This document shows, one piece after another, positions 20,331 through 31,173 of a stretch of DNA of 64,000 bases. Source of the DNA: Lepiota brunneoincarnata (taxonomy: Eukaryota > Basidiomycota > Agaricomycetes > Agaricales > Agaricaceae); contig JAEBUN010000017.1 in the NCBI GenBank assembly GCA_023014365.1, positions 62,001-126,000 on the forward strand. Direction: 5' to 3'. Within the stretch, counting starts at the first letter, position 1. Every line of letters begins with the position of its first letter. The position numbers and the translations under genes are program-made. A model generated the notes under the pieces. That model saw nothing but the letters and a program-made list of their open reading frames with translations. It made no database searches and was not told the DNA's origin.

Positions 20331-23300
20331 ATAGGGACCATCCGGAACCTAGGAGATTGAGGAGAGCGTGTCGTGTCTGGTCGCAGAATGTATTCCGTAG
20401 CTACATTCTTGTCGACTCTTTACTAGAACAATTTAAAGATGAGGTTGACTTGTTCCTACTGCAGGAGCCGCCCTGGCGCTCCATCCGTCGCGTTCCGTCC
20501 TCCTCTGACCCTGACGGGGATGAGGTTGTCGGGGCGCCCAAGCATCCGGAGTGGCTGTGCTTGTTCCGCCCTCCTTCTTCCCTGGATCAGCCCCCTCGGG
20601 TTATGGCGTACGTACATAACCGGATGATGCGGCTCCGCCCCTCGCTTCGACGTGATGTCGTCGATCACCGTGACGTCATGGCCATCTCCATGTTTCTGCA
20701 TGGGGAGGCCGTGTACTTTCTCAACGTCTACTCGGACGACAGACAGTCGGGCATCCGCTACCTTGCGGACGCCGTTGACTCTCTCCCGCAGTGCGCCCTC
20801 ATGTCGGGGGACTTCAACTGCCGTTCGCCGCAATGGGACCCGTGGGCTCCCCACAATCCCGCTGCTGCTGCCTCCCTGCTGGAAATGGTGGACTCGTTGG
20901 GCCTGGACCTCTCGCTCCCTGAGAACCCGGGCCCCACGCACTTCCCCTTTGAGGAGGGGCTTGTTTCTACCGTGATCGACCTCGTGTTTGCGAGGGCAGC
21001 TGTGGGCCATCTGCCGCTTCCCACGCGGTGTCCCGATCTGCGGGGTCAATCTGACCATTGCCCCCTCCGGATCACTATCCCTCTGGAAGCCTTCGAGGAG
21101 GCTGTGCCCAGGCGCGCGCTGAAGCGGGACTCGGACGAGGAGGCCGAGTTCCTAGCTGAGGTATCGACGGGGCTTAGGGGCCTGGACTTTCCAGACCTGG
21201 GCTCATCCGACAGGATCGACGAGGTGGCCCTGGCTATCTCTGCGGTCTTCTCCGAGGCGTGGCTTGCCCATTCCAGGGAGATCTGCGTCGTCTCACGGTC
21301 TAAACCGTGGTGGGACGACGAGTGCTCGCGCACTTACGCAGTGTATTCTCGGTCCCGGGACCGGGAGGACGCTCGCACGTTTAAGTGGACCTGGAAGGCC
21401 ACCAAGCGCAAGTTCTTCGATGAGCGCATCGAGGAAATTGCTTCTACCAACAAGCGCCCCTGGGACCTGATGGATTGGGTCAGGGCGCGCAAGTTGCCTC
21501 CCTGCAAGGCGATCCGCTATCGCGATCGCCCCTGCAACACTCTCGAGGAACTCTGGGAAGGGCTCCACGGCTCTTACAACGCCACCAACGACCGTCCGGT
21601 CGATGTCGGGGTTCTCGATCAGATCGATCCGCTCCCACCACGGGAGTGGCCGGTCTTCTCCGACTTGGAGATGCACGAGGCTCTGCGCGCGTGCTCCTCT
21701 CTGTCCTCACCCGGTCCGGACCACGTTACGTGGACGCACCTCAAGTCCGTTCTGGCGGGCCCGACGGTCACCCGTTTGGTCTGTCGGATCGCCGATGCCT
21801 GCATGGAGTGCGGGCATTGGCCTTGTCACTTTAAGGAGAGCGTGTCGGTTATCGTACCGAAGCCTGGCAAGCCCTCCTATGCTACTCCGAAGGCGTTCAG
21901 ACCGATCGTCCTTCTCAACACTCTCGGTAAGCTTATTGAGAAAATGATCTCGCGCCGCTTGCAGTTTGAGGCTGTCAAGTTTGGCGTGTTCCATCCGAAC
22001 CAGTTCGGCGGTGTGATCCAGCGGTCCACCGAAGATGCTGGTGCCTATCTCGTGCACCTTGTCTGTGCCGGGTGGGCCCGCGGGTTGAAGACGAGTGTTC
22101 TCGCCTTCGACATCGCACAGTTCTTCCCATCCCTGAACCATGGGATGCTTCTCGCGGTTCTGGCTCGGCAAGGGTTCTCCCCTTGTGTGGGCCGGTTCTT
22201 CGCTTCTTATCTCACGGGGAGGTTTACCAGCTACGCCTGGAACTCCTTCCTGTCTGAACCGTTCCGGGCAGAGGTGGGGGTGGGCCAGGGGTCTGCCCTC
22301 TCACCCGTCCTGTCCGGCCTCTACTTGGCCCCGGCCATGTATATCATCGAGCGACGGCTCCCTCAACCGGGCCTGTCGCTCCTGTCTTACGTTGACGATG
22401 GCACCATCGTGGCGCAGGCCTGGGACTTGGACACTAACCGCGTCCTACTCCGCAGATCTTACGAGGTTGTTCATGACACCTTCGCCCGGTTCGCACTGGT
22501 CGTGGAGCACGATAAGTCCGAGCTCTTCCATTTCTCACGGGATCGTTCCGGTGAGAATCCCCCGGTGGACTTGGGGTTTCCCCTGTTCACTGGCGCTACC
22601 CCTCTACGGCCCAAGACCTATTGGAGGTACTTGGGTTTCTATTTCGATCGTGCCCTTACGTTTAAGGAGCATGTTCGCTTCTATTCTACTAAGGCTATTT
22701 CCACGGTCAAGGCCATGGGGATGCTTGGTAATTCCGTCTGGGGGCTTCTGCCAGACCAGAAGCGCCTTCTGTATCGGTTGTGCGTGGTTCCTATTGCCAC
22801 ATACGGCTTTCGCTTGTGGTATTACCGGGGTGCCAGGTGTAAGGGCGCTCTGGACCACCTCCGCCGGATGCAGCGCCGGGCTGCACTCTGGATCACTGGC
22901 GCCTTCAGGACGTCGCCCGATGGGGGGGTTGGGGCCATTGCGGGCCTGATCCCCATTCATCTCCATCTCCGGAAGCTTCGTGACCGTGCCGAGTTGCGGT
23001 ACGCCACGCTTGCTCCGGGTCACCCCGTTCGTGCCCTCCTTGGCTGGGGCTACAGCGGTGATCTCCGGTCCCACGTCTGGTCCATAGCCAGGCTCCCTCC
23101 CCGTGAGCTCGTCAAGGTGAAGGGGCCTGTTGTCGACGCTAACCAGCATCTTGCTGCCCTCGCTGGGCCCTTCGACGCAGTGGCGCCGGAGGCCTGGCCA
23201 GGGCGCCGTCTCTTGGATGTGCACCCTGAGCGGGTTCGCTTCCACTCTTACGATTGCGGGGCGGAGGACGCCCTTGCGGCCCATGTCGGGGCTCTCGACC

Positions 23301-24211
23301 GGGTTCTGGCCCGGGCGCAGGCTGATCCGGGGGTTCTGGTGGCAGCGACGGACGCGAGTCTGCCGCCCCGCCAGGTCCACCAGGCGGTTTCGGCCGCCCA
23401 AGTATTCCGGGGGCTGGACTGCATCCATGCGGTCCGGCTTCCAGGGGGGAAGGTTACGGCTCCCGAGGCCGAGCTTTTCGCCATCCGGCTGGCGGTGTCC
23501 AAGGCAGTTTCTGTCGAGGGTGCCACCAGTCTTGTCTTGTTCACCGACTCGATGGCCTCGGCCAGGCGAGCGGTGGACCCGTCGGTGCACTCCGCCCAGG
23601 GTCATTCCTTGGCGGTATGCCGCCTTCTCGCCGAGTGGTTTGCCGGGGGTCCGGCCCGCTTGGTTCAGTTCTGGGAGGTCCCTTCGCGTGCGAAGTGGCC
23701 TTTCCACACCCAGGTGCACGACTTTGCGAAGTCGTTGCCTCCCATTGGGGTAGGGGCTCGTCCCCGGGCCTCGCTTGACTACCTCCGCAAGGAGGAAGTA
23801 CGGTCGTGTCAGGACCGCTGGATCGACTTGTTCCAGGATCCTGACCATCGCGGGCATGGTTTCCTCCGGCTCGCCAGGGACGACGACCGTCCCCTGCAGC
23901 CCACGTATCTCCACAGTGGTGCCTGGATCCCGCACGCTCATTCGGTGTCAGTGATGGCCCGGATGACGCGCGCTATTCTTAACCACGCGCTGATAGGGAG
24001 CTATCGGAGGCGCTTTTTCCCACAGGAAGATTATTCCTGTCGCTGCGGGTTTCGGGAGGAAACTCGTGAGCATGTGTTTCGGAGCTGCCCTAGGCACTCC
24101 ATGGCGGGGGTCCCGGCTACGGTCGAGGCTCTCATTGCTTTCCTCGAGGCGTCCCCGACCGCATTCGCGTTCGCTGAGAGGGCCGGGCCCCCCCCGGGGG
24201 GTATCGGCTAG
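20327..24211 (+). CDS. ORF2 protein of A7: APE-like endonuclease, RT, RNase H
   Basis: 1294 codons. Endonuclease, residues 1-250: E47 in QEPPW, GDFN at 161-164, SDH at 242-244. RT centre: FDIAQFFPS, GQGSALSPVLSGL, YVDD at 688-691. RNase H: D1009 (TDAS), E1049 (EAELFAI), D1074 (FTDSM). Tail with C1238-x-C1240-x8-H1249-x4-C1254, a Cys/His motif usual in Tad/I-type LINEs. It nicks target DNA and copies LINE RNA at the nick; RNase H would remove the RNA strand. The start is fixed by the ATGA overlap with ORF1, which suggests termination-coupled reinitiation. No stop or frameshift, every catalytic residue I can place is present. Confidence 0.95.
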   Translation: MNRDHPEPRRLRRACRVWSQNVFRSYILVDSLLEQFKDEVDLFLLQEPPWRSIRRVPSSSDPDGDEVVGAPKHPEWLCLFRPPSSLDQPPRVMAYVHNRMMRLRPSLRRDVVDHRDVMAISMFLHGEAVYFLNVYSDDRQSGIRYLADAVDSLPQCALMSGDFNCRSPQWDPWAPHNPAAAASLLEMVDSLGLDLSLPENPGPTHFPFEEGLVSTVIDLVFARAAVGHLPLPTRCPDLRGQSDHCPLRITIPLEAFEEAVPRRALKRDSDEEAEFLAEVSTGLRGLDFPDLGSSDRIDEVALAISAVFSEAWLAHSREICVVSRSKPWWDDECSRTYAVYSRSRDREDARTFKWTWKATKRKFFDERIEEIASTNKRPWDLMDWVRARKLPPCKAIRYRDRPCNTLEELWEGLHGSYNATNDRPVDVGVLDQIDPLPPREWPVFSDLEMHEALRACSSLSSPGPDHVTWTHLKSVLAGPTVTRLVCRIADACMECGHWPCHFKESVSVIVPKPGKPSYATPKAFRPIVLLNTLGKLIEKMISRRLQFEAVKFGVFHPNQFGGVIQRSTEDAGAYLVHLVCAGWARGLKTSVLAFDIAQFFPSLNHGMLLAVLARQGFSPCVGRFFASYLTGRFTSYAWNSFLSEPFRAEVGVGQGSALSPVLSGLYLAPAMYIIERRLPQPGLSLLSYVDDGTIVAQAWDLDTNRVLLRRSYEVVHDTFARFALVVEHDKSELFHFSRDRSGENPPVDLGFPLFTGATPLRPKTYWRYLGFYFDRALTFKEHVRFYSTKAISTVKAMGMLGNSVWGLLPDQKRLLYRLCVVPIATYGFRLWYYRGARCKGALDHLRRMQRRAALWITGAFRTSPDGGVGAIAGLIPIHLHLRKLRDRAELRYATLAPGHPVRALLGWGYSGDLRSHVWSIARLPPRELVKVKGPVVDANQHLAALAGPFDAVAPEAWPGRRLLDVHPERVRFHSYDCGAEDALAAHVGALDRVLARAQADPGVLVAATDASLPPRQVHQAVSAAQVFRGLDCIHAVRLPGGKVTAPEAELFAIRLAVSKAVSVEGATSLVLFTDSMASARRAVDPSVHSAQGHSLAVCRLLAEWFAGGPARLVQFWEVPSRAKWPFHTQVHDFAKSLPPIGVGARPRASLDYLRKEEVRSCQDRWIDLFQDPDHRGHGFLRLARDDDRPLQPTYLHSGAWIPHAHSVSVMARMTRAILNHALIGSYRRRFFPQEDYSCRCGFREETREHVFRSCPRHSMAGVPATVEALIAFLEASPTAFAFAERAGPPPGGIG

Positions 24212-24574
24212 TGGCTCTGCCTGGCGCCTGGCCGGGTCCGGGCCGGGGCGTTGGTTATTCCCCCGCTGTCTTCGGGCGGCGTGTAGGGATTTATGTGGGA
24301 ATTGACCCCTAACCCCCGATAAGGGGGGGGACCTCGTTCCGGTATGGTTCCCGTGCCGCGCGCTGGGCGGCGGCTGTCTTCCCGCCCCCGTTCGTTCGGG
24401 GCGGCTTCGTCCTGGGCATGGGGAAACGCATGCCCGCATCCGCGGTCACGCGTTGTATGTACAGATACCCTGTAGCTTACGGCTCGGGTTGTACCGTAGT
24501 TAGTAGCTGCACGCGGCCTCCCTACGTGGCCCGCGTTATAAATTGGAGATTTAAAAAAAAAAAAAAAAAAAAAA
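24212..24574 (+). other. LINE-A 3' UTR with hairpin and poly(A)
   Basis: The 3' UTR contains a GTGTAGGGATTTA-GTGGGAATTGAC block followed by a CCCCC-GATAA-GGGGG hairpin (24313-24327), then a conserved segment ending CGTTATAAATTGGAGATTT before poly(A). All family-A copies end in GAGATTT plus A's. Copies fall into two groups at the end, TTATAAATTGG (A4, A6, A7, A9, A12) and AATAAATTGG (A1, A2, A3, A8, A10, A11). The hairpin block recurs in family B, so it may be what RT recognises. Confidence 0.7.
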
Positions 24575-26762
24575 GACTTATCGTGCTCCACGACCAGTGC
24601 GAACCGGGCGAAGGTGTCATGAACAACCTCGTAAGATCTGCGGAGTAGGACGCGGTTAGCGTCCAAGTCCCAGGCCTGCGCCACGATGGTGCCATCGTCA
24701 ACGTAAGACAGGAGCGACAGGCCCGGTTGAGGGAGCCGTCGCTCGATGATATACATGGCTGGGGCCAAGTAGAGGCCGGACAGGACGGGTGAGAGGGCAG
24801 ACCCCTGGCCCACCCCCACCTCTGCCCGGAACGGTTCAGACAGGAAGGAGTTCCAGGCGTAGCTGGTAAACCTCCCCGTGAGATAAGAAGCGAAGAACCG
24901 GCCCACACAAGGGGAGAACCCTTGCCGAGCCAGAACCGCGAGAAGCATCCCATGGTTCAGGGATGGGAAGAACTGTGCGATGTCGAAGGCGAGAACACTC
25001 GTCTTCAACCCGCGGGCCCACCCGGCACAGACAAGGTGCACGAGATAGGCACCAGCATCTTCGGTGGACCGCTGGATCACACCGCCGAACTGGTTCGGAT
25101 GGAACACGCCAAACTTGACAGCCTCAAACTGCAAGCGGCGCGAGATCATTTTCTCAATAAGCTTACCGAGAGTGTTGAGAAGGACGATCGGTCTGAACGC
25201 CTTCGGAGTAGCATAGGAGGGCTTGCCAGGCTTCGGTACGATAACCGACACGCTCTCCTTAAAGTGACAAGGCCAATGCCCGCACTCCATGCAGGCATCG
25301 GCGATCCGACAGACCAAACGGGTGACCGTCGGGCCCGCCAGAACGGACTTGAGGTGCGTCCACGTAACGTGGTCCGGACCGGGTGAGGACAGAGAGGAGC
25401 ACGCGCGCAGAGCCTCGTGCATCTCCAAGTCGGAGAAGACCGGCCACTCCCGTGGTGGGAGCGGATCGATCTGATCGAGAACCCCGACATCGACCGGACG
25501 GTCGTTGGTGGCGTTGTAAGAGCCGTGGAGCCCTTCCCAGAGTTCCTCGAGAGTGTTGCAGGGGCGATCGCGATAGCGGATCGCCTTGCAGGGAGGCAAC
25601 TTGCGCGCCCTGACCCAATCCATCAGGTCCCAGGGGCGCTTGTTGGTAGAAGCAATTTCCTCGATGCGCTCATCGAAGAACTTGCGCTTGGTGGCCTTCC
25701 AGGTCCACTTAAACGTGCGAGCGTCCTCCCGGTCCCGGGACCGAGAATACACTGCGTAAGTGCGCGAGCACTCGTCGTCCCACCACGGTTTAGACCGTGA
25801 GACGACGCAGATCTCCCTGGAATGGGCAAGCCACGCCTCGGAGAAGACCGCAGAGATAGCCAGGGCCACCTCGTCGATCCTGTCGGATGAGCCCAGGTCT
25901 GGAAAGTCCAGGCCCCTAAGCCCCGTCGATACCTCAGCTAGGAACTCGGCCTCCTCGTCCGAGTCCCGCTTCAGCGCGCGCCTGGGCACAGCCTCCTCGA
26001 AGGCTTCCAGAGGGATAGTGATCCGGAGGGGGCAATGGTCAGATTGACCCCGCAGATCGGGACACCGCGTGGGAAGCGGCAGATGGCCCACAGCTGCCCT
26101 CGCAAACACGAGGTCGATCACGGTAGAAACAAGCCCCTCCTCAAAGGGGAAGTGCGTGGGGCCCGGGTTCTCAGGGAGCGAGAGGTCCAGGCCCAACGAG
26201 TCCACCATTTCCAGCAGGGAGGCAGCAGCAGCGGGATTGTGGGGAGCCCACGGGTCCCATTGCGGCGAACGGCAGTTGAAGTCCCCCGACATGAGGGCGC
26301 ACTGCGGGAGAGAGTCAACGGCGTCCGCAAGGTAGCGGATGCCCGACTGTCTGTCGTCCGAGTAGACGTTGAGAAAGTACACGGCCTCCCCATGCAGAAA
26401 CATGGAGATGGCCATGACGTCACGGTGATCGACGACATCACGTCGAAGCGAGGGGCGGAGCCGCATCATCCGGTTATGTACGTACGCCATAACCCGAGGG
26501 GGCTGATCCAGGGAAGAAGGAGGGCGGAACAAGCACAGCCACTCCGGATGCTTGGGCGCCCCGACAACCTCATCCCCGTCAGGGTCAGAGGAGGACGGAA
26601 CGCGACGGATGGAGCGCCAGGGCGGCTCCTGCAGTAGGAACAAGTCAACCTCATCTTTAAATTGTTCTAGTAAAGAGTCGACAAGAATGTAGCTACGGAA
26701 TACATTCTGCGACCAGACACGACACGCTCTCCTCAATCTCCTAGGTTCCGGATGGTCCCTAT

Positions 26763-28964
26763 TCATTGGGGTAAGCGAGGTTGACGCGGTGGGGAACGAA
26801 CCCTTACCGGAGAATCATACCGGCGCTCAATCCACTCCCGATCGAAGCGGTGAGCCCAGAATGGGCAGGCCGAAGCCGAAGCAGCGTGAGCGCCGCCACA
26901 ATTCACGCAAACGGGAGCGTGAGGGCAGGGACGGTCAGCGGGGGTGGGGGCAATGGGCGGCCTGTGGTTGGGCTGCCCCTTGTAACACGACGCAAACGCC
27001 CGATGGTTGGTCGGGGAATGCGGACCGCCGCAGTGGGAGCAGCGGATAGCCTCGCGTCGGCAGGCTAGAGAAGGGTGCCCCCACTTCCAGCAGCGCTGGC
27101 AGAGGGGGACACTGGGGTTGGCCTTCGCAGGGATGATCCTGCACGGAGTGCCGTCGATAGTGATGACGCGTCGCGAGACCGTCTTCGCGTTGGACCCCTG
27201 CTGGGAGTCCCAGATCTCAAAGAACACGGTGGCCGTGTCGGCGGCCCTCGAGTTCTTGACGATGCGCGGCCTGGTGGCCAGCACAAAATACTCAGACCAC
27301 ACAGATTGCTGCATGGCCTCGACCACCCTGTCGGGCGTGAGCCAGGGCTGCCCGCCCCGGAACATAGGCGCGTCGAGGAGCTTGAGGTAGCTCTTCGAGC
27401 GAGGAAGGTTCGCGTCGACGACGGCATTGGGCCAATTGCCGCGGACAGCGTTCCTGATGGTGCCGATGTCCAGTTCACTGGGCACGGCGGTGGTGTAGCA
27501 AGCTACATGTGAGTCCATCTGCTGGACCCGCTCGATACGAACGAGTGAGTCCGCAGACGCCAGGGCGGCGGCCGCCACCCGATGAATCTCCGCGCAGACG
27601 ACGGGGCCCAGGTTAACCGGGAGACCGCCCCCTGCGAGGGTGAGCATGACCTGCTTGCGCGAAGGTCCGGATGTAGTCATCCTCGGCTTGGGGGCCTTGG
27701 GTGGCTGCTGGGCGGCTGCTGCCTGCCGATGGAACGAGACTACCTTGTGAGAAGGCAGCCCCGGGAGAGCACGCGCCAGGTCGACAAGACCCGACGGGGA
27801 CGAGACAGCCGCAGCCGCATAGGAGCGGGGCGGGGAACGAGGCTTGGTAGCCAAGTTGACGCGCGGAGGGGGGGGACCGGGGGGAGGCCTCGCAGCCAAC
27901 CGAGCCCTGTCCGCCGCCGACAGCGGAGGGACATTGGCGGCTTGCGCCGCCCTGATGCGAGATGGCCGCTGCCCCGCGCCGGGGTTACAAGCCACTGGGA
28001 CAGGATTGCCCAACCCCGTACGGGCCAGGTTCCTGAAGAATTGCTGAGTAGGCGCGGGCCGCGCATACCCAGCAGGGAAACGCCCCAAATCCTCCGCCGG
28101 AGCAGGAGGCAGGGGGAGGTTACCCTCCCAAGGGGTGCGGCGTGAGCCACCCGCTTGAGGAGCGCCATCCACCTCCATAGGAGCCACAGAGGCCCTAGGA
28201 GAGGGGGCGTGCATACTGCCCGCCACCCCAACAGGAGCGGGGGGTGCAGCAGAGTCCGGCCGTTTGCCCTTCCCTTGCGCAGGGGTAGGGGTGCCCGGCC
28301 TGGACGGACCATACACCTCAGAGGCCCACTCATGGAGCCTCAGGGTGCGCTTGCCCTCCTTGAAGGGGATATCGTCCCAGTCCTGCTCTTCCACCTCGCG
28401 AAAGAGCTTGGCCAGGGAGCGGGCGACCTCCGCGCTGCCGCCTGCAGAAAGGTTGCCGCGCTTGGCTCCCTCCAGCCACAGCGCGACGACGTCGAGAGCG
28501 TCCGCCACGATCCCAGCCTCACCCTCTGCATCCGCAGGACTGCGGGAAAGGGCGAGGAAGGTGGGGATGAACTCGGGATCCTCCTCCTCCCCCGGGAAAG
28601 CGGGGCCGGGGGACGGCTCGACTCCAGGGTCGACAGCCATCCTGGAGGAACCGGAGACCGATTCGAGGTCGAGCTCCTGCCTCAGAGGGGCGGAGGGCTC
28701 AGGCGTGCGGGTGCGCTTAGGGCGAGGGGTCACCGGGGCGTCATCCGGGTAGACGGCGGACTCGCGAGGCCTTTTGGGGGCCTCGGCAGCCGGAGCAGGG
28801 GTGGCAGCCTGCGAGGCAGAGCTGTAGCCAGGACGAGAGGAGCCGGGGGGGGCATCCTGAGTGCGGACGATAGCCATGGCGAGAGGGTCCGGCGACGAAG
28901 GATCCGCCGGCGGAGGAGCTCCCGCCCCCTGAGAGGAGCGTGTAGACCTTGGAGGCATGCGCAT
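26763..28964 (-). CDS. ORF1 protein of A6 (gag-like, three zinc knuckles)
   Basis: An intact 733-codon ORF on the minus strand. It begins MRMPPRSTRSS because an extra in-frame ATG lies two codons before the start used in A7; either may be used. The N-terminal half is rich in Pro, Ala and Ser with acidic stretches. The C-terminal 115 residues hold three Cys/His clusters as in A7. The stop overlaps the ORF2 start as ATGA at 26763-26766. It presumably binds LINE RNA and forms the RNP. Frame fully open, no damage seen. Confidence 0.9.
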   Translation of the reverse strand: MRMPPRSTRSSQGAGAPPPADPSSPDPLAMAIVRTQDAPPGSSRPGYSSASQAATPAPAAEAPKRPRESAVYPDDAPVTPRPKRTRTPEPSAPLRQELDLESVSGSSRMAVDPGVEPSPGPAFPGEEEDPEFIPTFLALSRSPADAEGEAGIVADALDVVALWLEGAKRGNLSAGGSAEVARSLAKLFREVEEQDWDDIPFKEGKRTLRLHEWASEVYGPSRPGTPTPAQGKGKRPDSAAPPAPVGVAGSMHAPSPRASVAPMEVDGAPQAGGSRRTPWEGNLPLPPAPAEDLGRFPAGYARPAPTQQFFRNLARTGLGNPVPVACNPGAGQRPSRIRAAQAANVPPLSAADRARLAARPPPGPPPPRVNLATKPRSPPRSYAAAAVSSPSGLVDLARALPGLPSHKVVSFHRQAAAAQQPPKAPKPRMTTSGPSRKQVMLTLAGGGLPVNLGPVVCAEIHRVAAAALASADSLVRIERVQQMDSHVACYTTAVPSELDIGTIRNAVRGNWPNAVVDANLPRSKSYLKLLDAPMFRGGQPWLTPDRVVEAMQQSVWSEYFVLATRPRIVKNSRAADTATVFFEIWDSQQGSNAKTVSRRVITIDGTPCRIIPAKANPSVPLCQRCWKWGHPSLACRREAIRCSHCGGPHSPTNHRAFASCYKGQPNHRPPIAPTPADRPCPHAPVCVNCGGAHAASASACPFWAHRFDREWIERRYDSPVRVRSPPRQPRLPQ

Positions 28965-29079
28965 AGGACTTTAAGATCGATGATTGGGCTAGCAGAGCTC
29001 GTTGCAGAGTAGAGTGAGTAGGGGTAGGCGGTGGCTGTGCAGCAAGATGGTGGCGGTTGAAGTCCAAGAAGGGATTGCC

Positions 29080-30143
29080 TGGCAAAGGTGCTTAATGGCT
29101 GGGTATGCCAGCCGCCTGATGAGCTAGCGATTCTGGGCGGTCTCTGCTGGGGTCAGTAGATCCCTGGCTGGCCGAAATGGGTTAGGAGTCCCCCTGAGCA
29201 TGTCCTGGGTGGGTTTGCAGTAGGACAACTGCGCTCCTCGCCAAGCTCTCACGAAACCTGTAGCGAGTGCGCTTCCCCCAAATACCCCCTTGCGAGTAGG
29301 GAGTCTCCCACTTGAAAACGAGGGCATGCCCGCAAGGGATCGAGAGGATAGGGGACAGTAAGAGGGGGCATAGCCATGAAAACAAGCTGACCAAGAGGAC
29401 AGGCCACCCCCCTCCTGCATTCCAAGCAAGTAAAGCTCAGCTAGGTGCAGGACGTTAGTAGGGATCACCCAAACTCCAGGGCAGCTCTCACACTGCGACT
29501 TCCATCCTGGTAGCGGCCCCTGCAAGACAGTAAGCCCGGACAGTTATATGGGCATCCGTGCTTATCGTGGATCTGGGCAACCAGATCTTGATCACGAACC
29601 AGCTGCTAGGTAACGGGAAGGTGGTCCGGGGGTCACGCCCTAGGTAGCCACTGGGCCGTAGCAGTTCGTTCAGAGAATGGCAAACTGGCTCGAGAGATCA
29701 AGATCTGCTGTCGATCGATCCCGGGTAAGATCCGGGTTTATCGGTTTGAGTTGTTACCACGTCAGTGGTTCTAGCATGAGCCTGTGAGTTGAGTGGCGGA
29801 GTTTAGCCTGCCTTGTACACCCTTTAGGAAGGCCTTCTGCGCCGACCCACTACCGTGGGGATTACCTAGTTGGGAGGGCAATGGGTTTGGGGTGTTCCAC
29901 GATTTTGCGCTGCCTCATGTAAGTCTGGCCCGCTGGCTTTAGTGCTGCACCAATTAGGGAGGCTGTTAGTGTGCCGACCCATGCCCCCAGGCGCACCACC
30001 TATAGGGGAGGCCCCCGCCTGTGTCTATGGTGAGTAAAGCTCAGTCTGGCATGGGAGTAACAGGTGCCATAGCACTCATCTTACACCAAGCGGGCCATGT
30101 TGGGATCACGTGGAGTTTGCCTGCAAGGGGCTCCTTGGACGGG
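29080..30143 (+). repeat. R1: 1064-bp repeat unit fused to LINE B3
   Basis: This segment (TGGCAAAGGTGCTTAATGG... to ...CTCCTTGGACGGG) has a second copy R2 at 34397-35460 of exactly the same length. Differences by eye are scattered substitutions, mostly transitions. No convincing ORF: the overlapping minus-strand frames in both copies have no recognisable domain. Downstream of the last base both copies continue straight into LINE family B in plus orientation, but at different positions of ORF2. Confidence 0.8.
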
Positions 30144-30430
30144 CGGCTTGCGTGTTTGCAGGCGGGCATCTGGTCAGGCAGGCCACGAGGAGGGTTCTGC
30201 TTGCTGATGCAGAACTCCACTACATTCGGCTGGGAGTAAGCATGGTCTTGGCATTTCTGGGAGGTCCCTTCGCGTGCGAAGTGGCCTTTCCACACTCAGG
30301 TGCATGACTTCGCGAAGTCGTTGCCTCCCGTTGGGGCAGGGGCTCATTCCCAGGCCTCGCTTGACTACCTCCGCAAGGAGGAAGTATGGTCGTGCCAGGA
30401 CCGCTGGATTGACTTGTTCCAGGATCCTGA

Positions 30431-31133
30431 CCATCGCGGGCATGGTTTCCTCCGGCTCGCCAGGGACGACGACCGTCCCCTGCGGCCCACGTATCTCCAC
30501 GGTGGTGCCTGGATCCCGCACGCTCATTCGGTGTCAGTGATGGCCCGGATGACGCGCGCTATTCTTAACCACGCGCTGATAGGGAGCTATCGGAGGCGCT
30601 TTTTCCCACAGGAAGATTATTCCTGTCGCTGCGGGTTTCGGGAGGAAACTTGTGAGCATGTGTTTCGGAGCTGCCCTAGGCACTCCATGGCGGGGGTCCC
30701 GGCTACGGTCGAGGCTCTCATTGCTTTCCTCGAGGCGTCCCCGACCGCATTCGCATTCGCTGAGAGGGCCGGGCCCCCCCCGGGGGGTATCGGCTAGTGG
30801 CTCTGCCTGGCGCCTGGCTGGGTCCGGGCTGGGGCGTTGGTTATTCCCCTGCTGTCTTTGGGCGGCGTGTAGGGATTTACGTGGGAATTGACCCCTAACC
30901 CCCGATAAGGGGGGGGACCTCGTTCCGGTATGGTTCCCGTGCCGCGCGCTGGGCGGCGGCTGTCTTCCTGCCTCCGTTCGTTCAGGGCGGCTTCGTCCTG
31001 GGCATGGGGAAACGCATGCCCGCATCCGTGGTCACGCGTTGTATGTACAGATACCCTGTAGCTTACGGCTCGGGTTGTACCGTAGTTAGTAGCTGCACGC
31101 GGCCTCCCTACGTGGCCCGCGTTATAAATTGGA

Positions 31134-31171
<38 letters not shown>
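30431..31171 (+). mobile_element. LINE-A copy A9, strongly 5' truncated, nested in A8
   Basis: About 370 nt of ORF2 end (stop at 30795-30797), 3' UTR, and a 33-nt poly(A) (31139-31171), nearly identical to A6/A7. It lies inside A8 at the homologous position of A8 itself: the sequence after the tail restarts at GATCCTGACC, which is also the sequence at the 5' junction (about 30422-30431). The exact 5' border cannot be fixed, because insert and target are alike there. Confidence 0.75.

Positions 31172-31173
<2 letters not shown>

Larger units (their letters stand above)
18019..24574 (+). mobile_element. LINE-A copy A7, full length and apparently intact
   Basis: A 6.56-kb Tad1-type non-LTR retrotransposon: 5' UTR 18019-18134, ORF1 18135-20330, ORF2 20327-24211, 3' UTR, poly(A) 24553-24574. 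The 16-bp duplication GACTTATCGTGCTCCA lies at 18003-18018 and 24575-24590. It sits in ORF2 of A6 in opposite orientation. Both ORFs are open with catalytic motifs present and A6/A7 are near-identical, so the insertion is recent. Best candidate for an active source in the window. Confidence 0.96.
16310..26766 (-). pseudogene. ORF2 of A6, split by A7 but otherwise intact
   Basis: Coding parts are 26766-24575 and 18002-16310 on the minus strand, 2192 + 1693 = 3885 nt, exactly 1294 codons plus stop when the target duplication is counted once. Protein sequence is nearly identical to ORF2 of A7 (one visible change is DAN versus DTN shortly after YVDD). All EN, RT and RNase H motifs are present across the two halves, so this copy could have been competent until A7 landed. 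Confidence 0.93.
15946..29074 (-). mobile_element. LINE-A copy A6, full length, interrupted by A7
   Basis: Minus strand: poly(T) 15946-15968, 3' UTR, ORF2, ORF1, 5' UTR ending at 29074 (complement of TCCCTTCTTGG). A7 is inserted in ORF2 between 18018 and 24575 with a 16-bp duplication. Left flank is LINE A5 ORF1 and right flank is repeat R1, and these show no shared target duplication. Ectopic recombination between LINE copies would explain this. Confidence 0.92.
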
